Source: Bimastos eiseni
Lineage: Eukaryota; Annelida; Clitellata; Crassiclitellata; Lumbricidae
Reading direction: 5' to 3'
Assembly (NCBI GenBank): GCA_959347315.1
Contig: OY365811.1
Coordinates: forward strand, 35,588,441 to 35,652,440
DNA length: 64,000 bases
Each line of letters starts with the position of its first letter. Within the stretch, counting starts at the first letter, position 1. The notes under the pieces are model-generated. The model was not told where the DNA came from, ran no database searches, and saw only the letters and a list, made by a program, of their open reading frames with translations. Shown here one piece after another: positions 55,801 through 61,320 of this stretch. Made by a program: the position numbers and the translations under genes.

Positions 55801-57772
55801 TGGCAGTCGACCAAGTTCCAGAGGTACAAATTTAAACTCGTTTTTTATACGAACTTTTCATCGAGAAAGAAGAAATATAACTTAAACCACAAAGGCAACT
55901 ACTACCACCACCAGTACTTCAAAGCTTACTAACACCATCCATTACTATTACTATTTCTAGTGCTACTACTAATAGTAATTATACTTTACTTGCAGTAATC
56001 ATTTTCGAGTTGTTGATGAACTTTAACCCCATTTAAACAATGTGGTTCTTTTTTGAGAGATGTAAAAGACGTTCAATTACACCAGTAACTTATTGCTCAA
56101 ACTGACCACAATGCAGGATGATTACAGACAAAGTATGAACGAATAATGTCGTCAGCCATGCATTCAGTATTAATAGTAATGATGATAATAATAATGAATT
56201 AATAATTCCTATGCTATGAATAGTATCTCTGAGTCTTAGGGATTTATTTCTGCCTTGGGTGAATAAGATAATAATAATTGTATTAATAATAATAATTTTA
56301 AAATGATAAGATAATGCAAACAATAGACAATATTTGAATGTTTGATCAATTTACTTGTAATAGTATTGCTCAATAATTGTACGTAATGACTATTTAGTCT
56401 ATTGTCTCTAATTTGCAGATGAAGTTCTTTCGAAGTCAGCACCAAGACAACAACAGCAGCAGTTTATGGAAAGACAACCAACCGCGTTAGTTCATTTGAA
56501 TTAACGCTAGTTTACATCAGACAATAACATATGCACCAATACACAACCCATACATAAAATGTATGATAGATGGATGGATGGATGGATGGATGGATGGATG
56601 GGTGGGTGGGTGGGTGGGTAAGTGGGTGGGTGGGTGGGTGGGTGGATGAGTGGGTGGGTGGATGGATGGATGGATGGATGGATTATTAACGTGGTATTCC
56701 AGAAACCTTATCTTTTGAAGCCGTGAACTTCTTGTAACGATGTCCTGTTATAATAATTAATGGAGCTTATTTACTATATCGGTAAGTGATTTAATTTTGA
56801 ATACATGTTCTAATAATAATTCTAATAATATCGTTTATTAATTCAAACTGTTATAGTGGTCTTTGATCATGTGCTAAAGGATGATAACAGCCTTTGATAT
56901 TGCTTCTTTTTCATGGACCGCTTGGTCGTAAATTGAATAGTAATTAATAAAAATGATTAATGAATTAATTGTTTCAGGGGTGCAGATCATCCATTTGTTT
57001 CTCGGCCAAAGATTATGCGCACGCCTGAGCCTTTCTCTGGTCGCCCCTCCAGCCGCAGCCATGAACTGATGTCACCCCTTCAACCTAAATTTTCTGATTC
57101 TCTTCCACGCCCTGGGTCTGGAGGAGGAAGGTCATCTAGTGAGTTGACATACCAATCAGTTATGTTTACTCATAATACACAGTGCATCAGTTGATCATGA
57201 TTCTTTCTAGTGCTTGATTAATCAATCAATCAATCGATAAAAAAATAAAAATTCGTTTTTGGTTGTAACAAGTGGAGAGGACGAGAAGAAACCATCTGGA
57301 ACGACGTTCCTGTACTTATTATTTTGCAGGAACACACAGTCAGAAACCTATTGTCCAATCATGCAGGGCACCTTGTACAAAAGGTTCCCACTGGCCTTCA
57401 GCGGAATTCTGGTATTTCAAAATTTTTGTCTAAATCCCTGGTTGCCTGTTTACACAGATGCAACTAAGACAGAAAAACAGATGCAAAGAAGTTAGGTACT
57501 TTTTAAGGTCCTTGTGTACAAACAGTGCTGGAGCACAAGGTTCGAATCCCATAAGCATGCCTCTAAGGGTATGCAAACCAGCAACCCCACACACTGAGGG
57601 TCTTGGGACGTATGCTTTTCCAAGTGACCCCCACCTTTGTAAACTTCTGATTCAGCTGGCAATTACTTGTACGCTCCTCAGAGTCAAGTTTGACGTTGAC
57701 AGATTCATGTAGAACTGATTCTGTGTCATTTGTTTCCGTTCTGCAGGTCAGTCAAGCCTTCGACTGAAATGA
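38005..57772 (+). CDS. ARMC9: ARMC9, LisH and armadillo-repeat ciliary protein, complete, 23 coding exons
   Basis: Orthologue of ARMC9, a basal-body, daughter-centriole and ciliary protein. In people it is mutated in Joubert syndrome; it works with TOGARAM1 in cilium stability and Hedgehog signalling. I joined 23 exons by motif order and splice phase to 777 codons plus TGA (human about 818 aa). Seen: LisH-type N-terminus (residues about 8-40, [14 protein letters not shown]); helical region to about 195; coiled coil about 203-250 (VQQLEQRV through VDTLEQC); armadillo-type helices about 300-560 with [11 protein letters not shown] and [16 protein letters not shown]; acidic patch about 566-592 with seven consecutive Asp; then GELSG and RRPVTPG; a Ser/Pro/Arg/Gln-rich tail ending SSQSSLRLK. 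Introns are 0.2-2.3 kb and hold SINEs, short tandem repeats and one LINE fragment. All introns fit GT-AG. The start is the only ATG that opens in phase into the LisH exon. Exon boundaries are inferred by eye. Confidence 0.95.
39136..39261 (+). CDS. ARMC9: ARMC9 exon 2, LisH core (residues 18-59)
   Basis: The acceptor TTTTCAG follows a pyrimidine-rich tract; the donor is GTTAGC. It encodes [18 protein letters not shown], the LisH helix-turn-helix. Phase 0 at both ends. Confidence 0.94.
39851..40015 (+). CDS. ARMC9: ARMC9 exon 3 (residues 60-114)
   Basis: Acceptor TTGACAG, donor [15 protein letters not shown] and [14 protein letters not shown] match the human FFDLWEEH and LEFYLHIHFAIY block. 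Confidence 0.94.
40262..40420. mobile_element. hAT-type miniature element, family A, degraded inverted copy
   Basis: The reverse complement shares the ATCTGGAC end, GCCTCCAATT, GAGGGATATTTT and CTCAGGAGGGATTGA stretches with 4026-4171. The outer ends are damaged, so no target duplication is readable. Confidence 0.6.
40624..40773 (+). CDS. ARMC9: ARMC9 exon 4 (residues 115-164)
   Basis: [24 protein letters not shown] and PSFSELFS match human ARMC9. The acceptor is a tandem AAGAAG, so the exon may begin at 40624 or 40627. Donor GTATGT. Confidence 0.92.
40941..41115 (+). repeat. dispersed repeat, TTTATATAGCACC family, copy 1
   Basis: AATTTATATAGCACCCATTC then GTTACTACTCAGGAGCG. Related starts occur at 54875 and 55275, and more distantly at 41565. 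Confidence 0.6.
41555..41890 (+). repeat. dispersed repeat, distant copy
   Basis: TTTTTATAGTGCCTGTTCAG start, then GGAAGAGCATTTCAGAATGA, of the same general build as other repeats in this gene. No coding exon. Confidence 0.45.
42080..42172 (+). CDS. ARMC9: ARMC9 exon 5 (residues 165-195)
   Basis: Acceptor [22 protein letters not shown] aligns with human DSWTPELKLKLIKFL. Donor GTATCC, phase 0. Confidence 0.9.
42240..42312. repeat. (CATA)n microsatellite
   Basis: ACATACAT with CAGACATA variants, in ARMC9 intron 5. Confidence 0.85.
42360..42605. repeat. phrase-repeat foldback 3 (ARMC9 intron 5)
   Basis: GGACATTTCCCCTCGGACAG, TTCTCCCTCCCGACGTTTCC and GGGACATTTTTCCTCCCG on the left; GGGGGAAATGTCAAGGGAG and GGGGGAAAAGTCC inverted on the right. 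Confidence 0.65.
42950..43045 (+). repeat. tRNA-like SINE head (ARMC9 intron 5)
   Basis: GGTAATGCACTGGCATGC then GTGAGTTCGATTCCAGCTGC resembles A and B boxes. It does not make a convincing tRNA. Confidence 0.45.
43327..43348 (+). CDS. ARMC9: ARMC9 exon 6, 22-nt microexon (residues 196-202)
   Basis: HGNGSSR plus one base, between CTCTTCCAATCAG and GTAAGT. It supplies the phase-1 base needed to read exon 7 as DVQQLEQR and fits the human ENGQSNKEILQQL spacing. Inferred from phase and alignment. Confidence 0.65.
43503..43650. repeat. degenerate TCAG/TCAA repeat (ARMC9 intron 6)
   Basis: CAGTCAGTCAATCAGTCAGC-type units with drift. Confidence 0.8.
43715..43980 (+). repeat. SINE-like repeat, family 1, copy 3
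   Basis: GATGTGGGTTTAAAGCC (B-box-like) then TATGCCGAGGCTAAGAAAAT as at 2.08 kb. It ends about 50 bp before ARMC9 exon 7. Confidence 0.6.
44030..44109 (+). CDS. ARMC9: ARMC9 exon 7, coiled coil (residues 203-229)
   Basis: Acceptor GTGAACAG, donor [26 protein letters not shown] is a predicted coiled coil. A second AG nine bases further in frame (ACAG before TTGGAAC) would permit direct joining to exon 5. Confidence 0.88.
44382..44456 (+). CDS. ARMC9: ARMC9 exon 8 (residues 230-254)
   Basis: Acceptor TGTTCCAG, donor [24 protein letters not shown] matches human ADYHNLIGVTAELVDSLE. Confidence 0.94.
45087..45214 (+). CDS. ARMC9: ARMC9 exon 9 (residues 255-297)
   Basis: Acceptor CTGTAG, donor [22 protein letters not shown] then [11 protein letters not shown], the conserved SRPGTA motif. 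Ends in phase 2. Confidence 0.94.
45285..45515. repeat. CAC/CAT-rich degenerate trinucleotide repeat (ARMC9 intron 9)
   Basis: ACCACCATCATGACC-type triplets over about 230 bp, starting about 70 bp after exon 9. Confidence 0.85.
45739..45800. repeat. 12-bp tandem repeat, about 5 copies
   Basis: ATCTATTCAATC units. Confidence 0.9.
46007..46112 (+). CDS. ARMC9: ARMC9 exon 10 (residues 297-332)
   Basis: Acceptor [24 protein letters not shown] then LLLQALRW, as in human. Donor GTTCGT, phase 0. Confidence 0.9.
46165..46352 (-). mobile_element. non-LTR retrotransposon C-terminal remnant (ARMC9 intron 10)
   Basis: The - strand encodes [19 protein letters not shown] then [20 protein letters not shown], the familiar LGHIMR and EGRMxGKRGRGRPR end of non-LTR reverse-transcriptase proteins. 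Short, truncated fragment. Confidence 0.8.
46569..46664 (+). CDS. ARMC9: ARMC9 exon 11 (residues 333-364)
   Basis: Acceptor ATTCCAG, donor [21 protein letters not shown] aligns with human RETVLQAYISNDLL. Confidence 0.88.
47012..47140. repeat. 13-bp tandem repeat, about 10 copies (ARMC9 intron 11)
   Basis: GTAGTAGTAAAGT units, nearly identical. Confidence 0.95.
47200..47226. repeat. (TTGA)n tail
   Basis: GATTGATTGATTGATTGATT, same motif as the retroelement tails elsewhere. Confidence 0.7.
47954..48044 (+). CDS. ARMC9: ARMC9 exon 12 (residues 365-394)
   Basis: Acceptor CTCTTAG, donor [15 protein letters not shown] through [13 protein letters not shown], an armadillo-type helix pair. Phase 1 at the end. 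Confidence 0.93.
48317..48658. repeat. 23-bp minisatellite, about 15 copies (ARMC9 intron 12)
   Basis: Two interleaved variants: CTGATATGGCACCCCAATG plus TTGA, and CTGATGTGTCACTCCAATG plus TTGA. The array ends about 80 bp before exon 13. Confidence 0.94.
48741..48864 (+). CDS. ARMC9: ARMC9 exon 13 (residues 395-436)
   Basis: Acceptor CGTTTAG, donor [24 protein letters not shown] and [10 protein letters not shown], matching human GRLYLAQN and LGALQKFSLR. Confidence 0.94.
49952..50091 (+). CDS. ARMC9: ARMC9 exon 14 (residues 436-482)
   Basis: Acceptor TTTTCAG, donor [19 protein letters not shown] and [15 protein letters not shown], the best-conserved armadillo segment. Confidence 0.96.
50230..50256 (+). 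repeat. retroelement 3' tail, AATAAA and (TTGA)n
   Basis: GAATAAACGAG then TATTGATTGATTGATTGA. Confidence 0.5.
50290..50475. repeat. phrase-repeat foldback 4 (ARMC9 intron 14)
   Basis: CTCATTTCATCGCAGATC, TTTTCATCGCATTCATTTCG on the left; GCGACAAAATGAATCC and AACGAAATGATCTGC inverted on the right. The centre is GGGTTAGGGT-like. Confidence 0.65.
51154..51230 (+). CDS. ARMC9: ARMC9 exon 15 (residues 483-508)
   Basis: Acceptor CTTGTAG, donor [21 protein letters not shown] matches human VLKVLSDLLGHENHE. Confidence 0.93.
51665..51739 (+). CDS. ARMC9: ARMC9 exon 16 (residues 509-533)
   Basis: Acceptor ATTGTAG, donor [26 protein letters not shown] then EARAM, conserved with human. Confidence 0.95.
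52150..52670. repeat. diverged direct repeat flanking ARMC9 exon 17
   Basis: A segment of about 100 bp at 52155-52255 (CTCCATTCCACC, GTTAAAACATTAAGAGTCAT) recurs at 52560-52665 (TTCCATTCCACC, GTTAAAACTATAAGACTCAT). Confidence 0.7.
52275..52368 (+). CDS. ARMC9: ARMC9 exon 17 (residues 534-564)
   Basis: Acceptor GATCCAG, donor [22 protein letters not shown] and FLIKRLNTF match human GMEDIL and FIIKQLN. A diverged repeat of about 100 bp lies on both sides. Confidence 0.94.
52817..52977. repeat. GACA tetranucleotide repeat (ARMC9 intron 17)
   Basis: CAGACAGACA with AAAGACAG and CATACAG variants, ending in GATA units. Confidence 0.93.
54037..54230 (+). CDS. ARMC9: ARMC9 exon 18, acidic patch (residues 565-629)
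   Basis: Acceptor TTCTAG, donor GTAGTT. A run of seven Asp near residues 575-581 is followed by more acidic residues, then [15 protein letters not shown] matching human GELSGEKLLTTEYLGI. Confidence 0.94.
54755..54850 (-). repeat. tRNA-like SINE head
   Basis: The - strand has GATGGCTGAATGGCAACACG then CACAGGTTTGAAATTCGC, A-box and B-box-like with a long-variable-arm spacing. Resembles the element at 59295-59400. Confidence 0.5.
54861..54965 (+). repeat. dispersed repeat, TTTATATAGCACC family, copy 2
   Basis: AATTTGTATAGCACCTCATT then CCTACTCAGTGGCAG. Confidence 0.55.
55105..55217 (+). CDS. ARMC9: ARMC9 exon 19 (residues 630-666)
   Basis: Acceptor CTCGCAG, donor [23 protein letters not shown] carries the RPVTPG motif of human ARMC9. 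Confidence 0.93.
55262..55345 (+). repeat. dispersed repeat, TTTATATAGCACC family, copy 3
   Basis: TAATTTATATAGCACCCTAA then GTGACTACTCAAAGCGC. Confidence 0.6.
55744..55823 (+). CDS. ARMC9: ARMC9 exon 20 (residues 667-693)
   Basis: Acceptor GTGCAG, donor GTACAA. Low-complexity Pro/Arg/Ser segment. Ends in phase 1; placed by phase continuity rather than alignment. Confidence 0.85.
56419..56485 (+). CDS. ARMC9: ARMC9 exon 21 (residues 694-715)
   Basis: Acceptor TTTGCAG, donor [17 protein letters not shown] then a five-Gln run. Placed by phase continuity. Confidence 0.82.
56566..56692. repeat. GGAT/GGGT tetranucleotide repeat (ARMC9 intron 21)
   Basis: GGATGGAT blocks flank a GGGTGGGT block. 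Confidence 0.93.
56978..57138 (+). CDS. ARMC9: ARMC9 exon 22 (residues 716-769)
   Basis: Acceptor GTTTCAG, donor GTGAGT. Disordered Ser/Pro/Arg-rich tail with [14 protein letters not shown]. Placed by phase and strong splice sites. Confidence 0.86.
57520..57625 (+). repeat. tRNA-like SINE head (ARMC9 intron 22)
   Basis: GTGCTGGAGCACAAGGTTCGAATCCCAT-like with an exact B box GGTTCGAATCC. No full cloverleaf. Confidence 0.5.
57747..57772 (+). CDS. ARMC9: ARMC9 exon 23 and stop (residues 770-777)
   Basis: Acceptor TTCTGCAG. It adds SQSSLRLK and TGA, resembling the human C-terminus SSQSHRK. Confidence 0.85.
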
Positions 57773-58157
57773 GGTCCTGAGGGGAAAGGTGTTTCGTACA
57801 TTCTTACAGAGTGGGAACCGGATGGGATAAAGAGACCGGCCTGTTGGTCATTCGCCCTTGAATCATTTCTGCATGACCTACGTGTAACTTACAAATGAGA
57901 TGTAGTTCTGTGGATTTCTTTGGAATGCTTATTTTAATGCTTTCTGGATTTACAGTCGGCATATATTGTAGGCGATGTTAAATGTCTGAATTGAGGTACT
58001 AACTATCAACAATTCTACTTGCATCATAACTATAGGTACTTAACAGGTGGTGTATTTTGAGTACTCTAGCTAGCTGTCTTGTTAATTAGTACCTATATTT
58101 TGTGCTATAGACATTACCAATTGATGATATTAATAATACAAAACATTACATATTACA

Positions 58158-58340
58158 TACATGTATGTATGTATGTATGTATGTGTGTGTATGTGTGTAT
58201 GTGTGTATGTATGTGTGTGTGTGTATATATGTATGTATGTATGTGTGTGTGTGTATGTATGTATGTATGTATGTATGTGTGTGTGTATATGTGTATGTGT
58301 GTATGTGTATATGTATGTATGTATGTATGTATGTACCTAT
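58158..58340. repeat. (GTAT/GTGT)n microsatellite
   Basis: GTATGTAT and GTGTGTGT blocks in alternation, downstream of ARMC9. Confidence 0.93.
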
Positions 58341-58431
58341 GTATGTATGCACCTGGGCATAAGAACTCTTCAAAAGCACTGTGAACACTAATGCTTTAGG
58401 GATTAAACAATTGTGTGGACCTATGCATCTT

Positions 58432-58437
58432 AATAAA
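58432..58437 (+). terminator. AATAAA, possible ARMC9 poly(A) signal
   Basis: This is the first AATAAA I see downstream of the ARMC9 stop, about 660 bp away. It follows a GTAT repeat, so the 3' UTR would contain that repeat. Weak inference. Confidence 0.3.
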
Positions 58438-58479
58438 TGAAGAGAATATGAGACTAACCTCTTAATTCTTGGTCCGACT

Positions 58480-58591
58480 CAGAGGCGGCGATCTCGTTTA
58501 GCAGGTGGGGTGGGGCATCAATGAGAGGGGTAGGAAATGCGGGGACACGTTTATCTCCCTCGACCCTCCCCCTCCGGGATTGCCGACCCTG
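58480..58591. mobile_element. hAT-type miniature element, family C, copy 2 (112 bp)
   Basis: Starts CAGAGGCGGCGATCTCGTTT, as at 6411. The right end is a diverged inverse. Identical 8-bp duplications GTCCGACT lie at 58472-58479 and 58592-58599. Confidence 0.9.
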
Positions 58592-58622
58592 GTCCGACTT
58601 AACAAAAACTGCGTATAATTTT

Positions 58623-58692
58623 CGCAGGTAGACAGCGTAGACAGTGTCTACCTGCGTATAATTATCCGCAGGTAGACGGTGTCTACCTGCGG
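58623..58692. repeat. two tandem hairpins
   Basis: CGCAGGTAGACA pairs with TGTCTACCTGCG; then CCGCAGGTAGAC pairs with GTCTACCTGCGG. The two lie in direct repeat, preceded each time by TGCGTATAATT. Confidence 0.85.
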
Positions 58693-58799
58693 ATTGGTCC
58701 CCTACATCTGCAGGGCAGTATGCAATTGCCTCGTGCTGATTAGTATTATTTGTGGATTCGATGAACCTGAATGTCAACAAAGCTGAGCGAAGTTACTAG

Positions 58800-59290
58800 C
58801 TTGGCTCCAAACGGTTAAAACTCGTGTGAGTAGGGATACCCGGCGTAGCTGACCGACGAGGTGAGACTTAAGAGCCAAATCTTAAATTTGATTCTTTCCT
58901 ACATGAGGAGAGAATTTGGTTAAATTAGTCACACTCACCAAGCGGCTCAGTTATGATTGAACGAACCTGACGGGTTCGGAGTTTTGATAGTCTCGCAACG
59001 CCTAACAAAACTCAGGCTCACCAGGACAAAGAGATGGAGGCAATGACCCAAAGAAGCTATAATTTTACCTGCCTGAAATGTGTCCCGATTGACCTTGGAT
59101 AAAGTCTCAAATGTAGGCCTAGTTAAATGTTCAAAGAAATAATCACAATTTACTGATTTCAAACTGATACACCAAAGTATGATTGCACTTCATAGTATGA
59201 ACAAGTTATTACAGGAGTCAAATTTAACTGTACGGAAGCCATTCAAGGCGCCCATGACACCATCTGCTGCTCATTTTACCAACGCCATCT
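58800..59290. other. no gene seen
   Basis: Nothing recognisable between the hairpins and the tRNA-like element. Confidence 0.45.
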
Positions 59291-59294
59291 GGCG

Positions 59295-59400
59295 AATGAA
59301 AGCCTGAGTCGGCCTTAATGAAGACGTCGGGAATCGATCCTAAGGTTCGTACTGATCTTCAGCTCCTCGCTCCAGAGTTAACCATTACTCCATCGCCCCA
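59295..59400 (-). repeat. tRNA-like SINE head
   Basis: The - strand has GGCGATGGAGTAATGGTTAA then GGATCGATTCCCGACG, A-box and B-box-like. Confidence 0.5.
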
Positions 59401-59517
59401 CTTGGAATGGCAGATGGGGAGCAATGAACTTGACAGATTAAAGGCCTAGAGTAACGGAGATAAGGTTTATTCGTATCCAGCGCCTCTATAATGGCTGACG
59501 TCAGTGAACCTATGTGG

Positions 59518-59582
59518 TGTTGGTGATGATGATGATGATGATTATGATGATGATGATGATGATGATGATAATGATGATGATT
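59518..59582. repeat. (GAT)n microsatellite
   Basis: GATGATGAT with TTA interruptions. Confidence 0.9.
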
Positions 59583-59599
59583 ACGGCATGCGCGCATTT

Positions 59600-60840
59600 G
59601 CATAGGCCCATACTGATTTCACTTGCAAACATTGTATAGCTTAGACGACCTACTTTTCAGAGAACATCCTGCTTGAACTGTCCAAATAAAACGCTTTTCA
59701 ATTAAGTCAGCCTACATCACTTTAGAAATTTAGAGCATCAGTTCGGATGGGGCGTCATCGCAATGGCCACCTTTTAGCCATAATCACACCTTTGACGTGC
59801 TAACTGCACCAAACACGCATCAATCGTTGAAGACTGACGTTGTAGCACCATCTGCTGCGATTGGATTTCGCTCTCAGGTGGTCTGCAGAGCCTCCAACTC
59901 GATAAGCCATCTTTACCGAATCGATTAATGATGAAATCCTCGAAATGGATCTGCCACATCAAACGCAGCAGATTGTTCAAACAAGGAATGGACGGCTACA
60001 AAAGCCGACACCCAGGTCTTCGTCTTTTCAGACATATTTGTCGGTTGTTGTTGGAAGTGCGTCCTATGCGCAACACGCAACAACTGGCTCGTCATTGAAC
60101 CGACTCCGAATATTGTTCTGATCCTCTGAGAAAACAACTACGACAGTAACATCAGACGACAAAGAAATCCGCTTCGTCTGACCTTTTACTGGTAAACAGT
60201 AAATAACGTAGGCTACAGATATCTCAGGTTTCACTTGGAACATAAGATAAAGGACATTGTAGATTTGAACCGGCTAACACTATTAAACCTTACTCCTCCA
60301 ATTATTAGATCAAACGCATTAAAATTGGCCGCTCTGAGCGGCCTCAAGAGTGGTAAGGGTTAACATTTCAACGCAGGTCTAGGTCTACTGCCACGAATAT
60401 TAGGCCTACCTAGAGAATGATTGCAGGTTCTGCGTGGTACAAATAGTTCTAATGGGTGTAGTCTGCTAAGACAGTCAAAGATCATTTTATCTTTAAAATC
60501 CGTTACTTTGTGCTGGGATATTATAAATGTGTTTTAGGATCCAGCTGCGTTGATTTTTTTCCATGGATATAATTCAACAAATCTGCTGTTCAGCTTTTAT
60601 CCGTAGCTCAATGTGCATCTGTCTCTTTCAGTAAATTATAATTTCTTCGTTTTACTGGTCCCTTCTCCTTGGCAGTCAGTCTAGTAGTCCTAAGCTCATG
60701 CGCTTTCCAGTCTCTAAGTCTTGTAAACTTCAAATAGGGTTTGTTGTGTTTCATTTGAAAGACATGCGTTTTAACGGCATTCAACACTGCATATTGCTTT
60801 ACATGTATTTGGTCAAGTAACAGATTACTAATTGCCGTCG
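59600..60840. other. no gene seen
   Basis: No recognisable exon. A 17-bp palindrome GGCCGCTCTGAGCGGCC lies near 60330. Confidence 0.45.
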
Positions 60841-60844
60841 TAAC

Positions 60845-61055
60845 TTTTGCTGCTCTTGGTTAGCGGAGAGTGTAGCTTAGATCCTCGTTGGAGTGGTTTC
60901 AATCTATAGGAAACGTAAGTAAATTCTTCGCGTACAATAATTCTTCTGCAATATAATTGCAGTTGTTCGCCAACGAGGCGTGTTCGTGTGCGCTTCTAAA
61001 AAATCGTAAGAAGGTTCAAATAAAATAACAATTGTATTGTATTGTATTGCAAGTC
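60845..61055 (+). repeat. tRNA-like SINE, family 2, copy 3
   Basis: AATTGCAGTTGTTCGCCAAC then GAGGCGTGTTCGTGTGCGCT matches the tail of the 20.1-kb copy. Ends about 210 bp before gene 3's ATG. Confidence 0.6.
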
Positions 61056-61265
61056 AGTGGACATGCATATATTTGAAAACCTAAATAGGTTTATAACGTG
61101 TTTTCTTACCTGAGTTCTTTAATTCGCGTGTGTTTTGCCATGGCTATAGTTCGTGCTCTTCCGCTTATAGGACATATTGTGGTGGTAGACCTCTACGGGT
61201 CTCTACTGCTATCCTATGCTATAGCTAATTCATATTATCTGCTTTTGCTTGTAGACTCGACAACA

Positions 61266-61320
61266 ATGAAACTCTCAACCATGCACTGGTTGGGGATGGC
61301 GGTGCTTTTCCTGTCCGTCG
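61266..61320 (+). CDS. gene 3 exon 1, signal peptide
   Basis: Lys2, a hydrophobic core GMAVLFLSV, and a small-residue region (V-S-G) supplied by exon 2 after which cleavage is plausible. Donor GTAAGAAT. Confidence 0.65.

Noticed and set aside
57520..57625. tRNA gene candidate with an exact B box
   Set aside because: Upstream sequence does not form acceptor, D and anticodon stems; it fits a tRNA-derived SINE head. The same judgement holds at 20085, 33180, 42950, 54755 and 59295.
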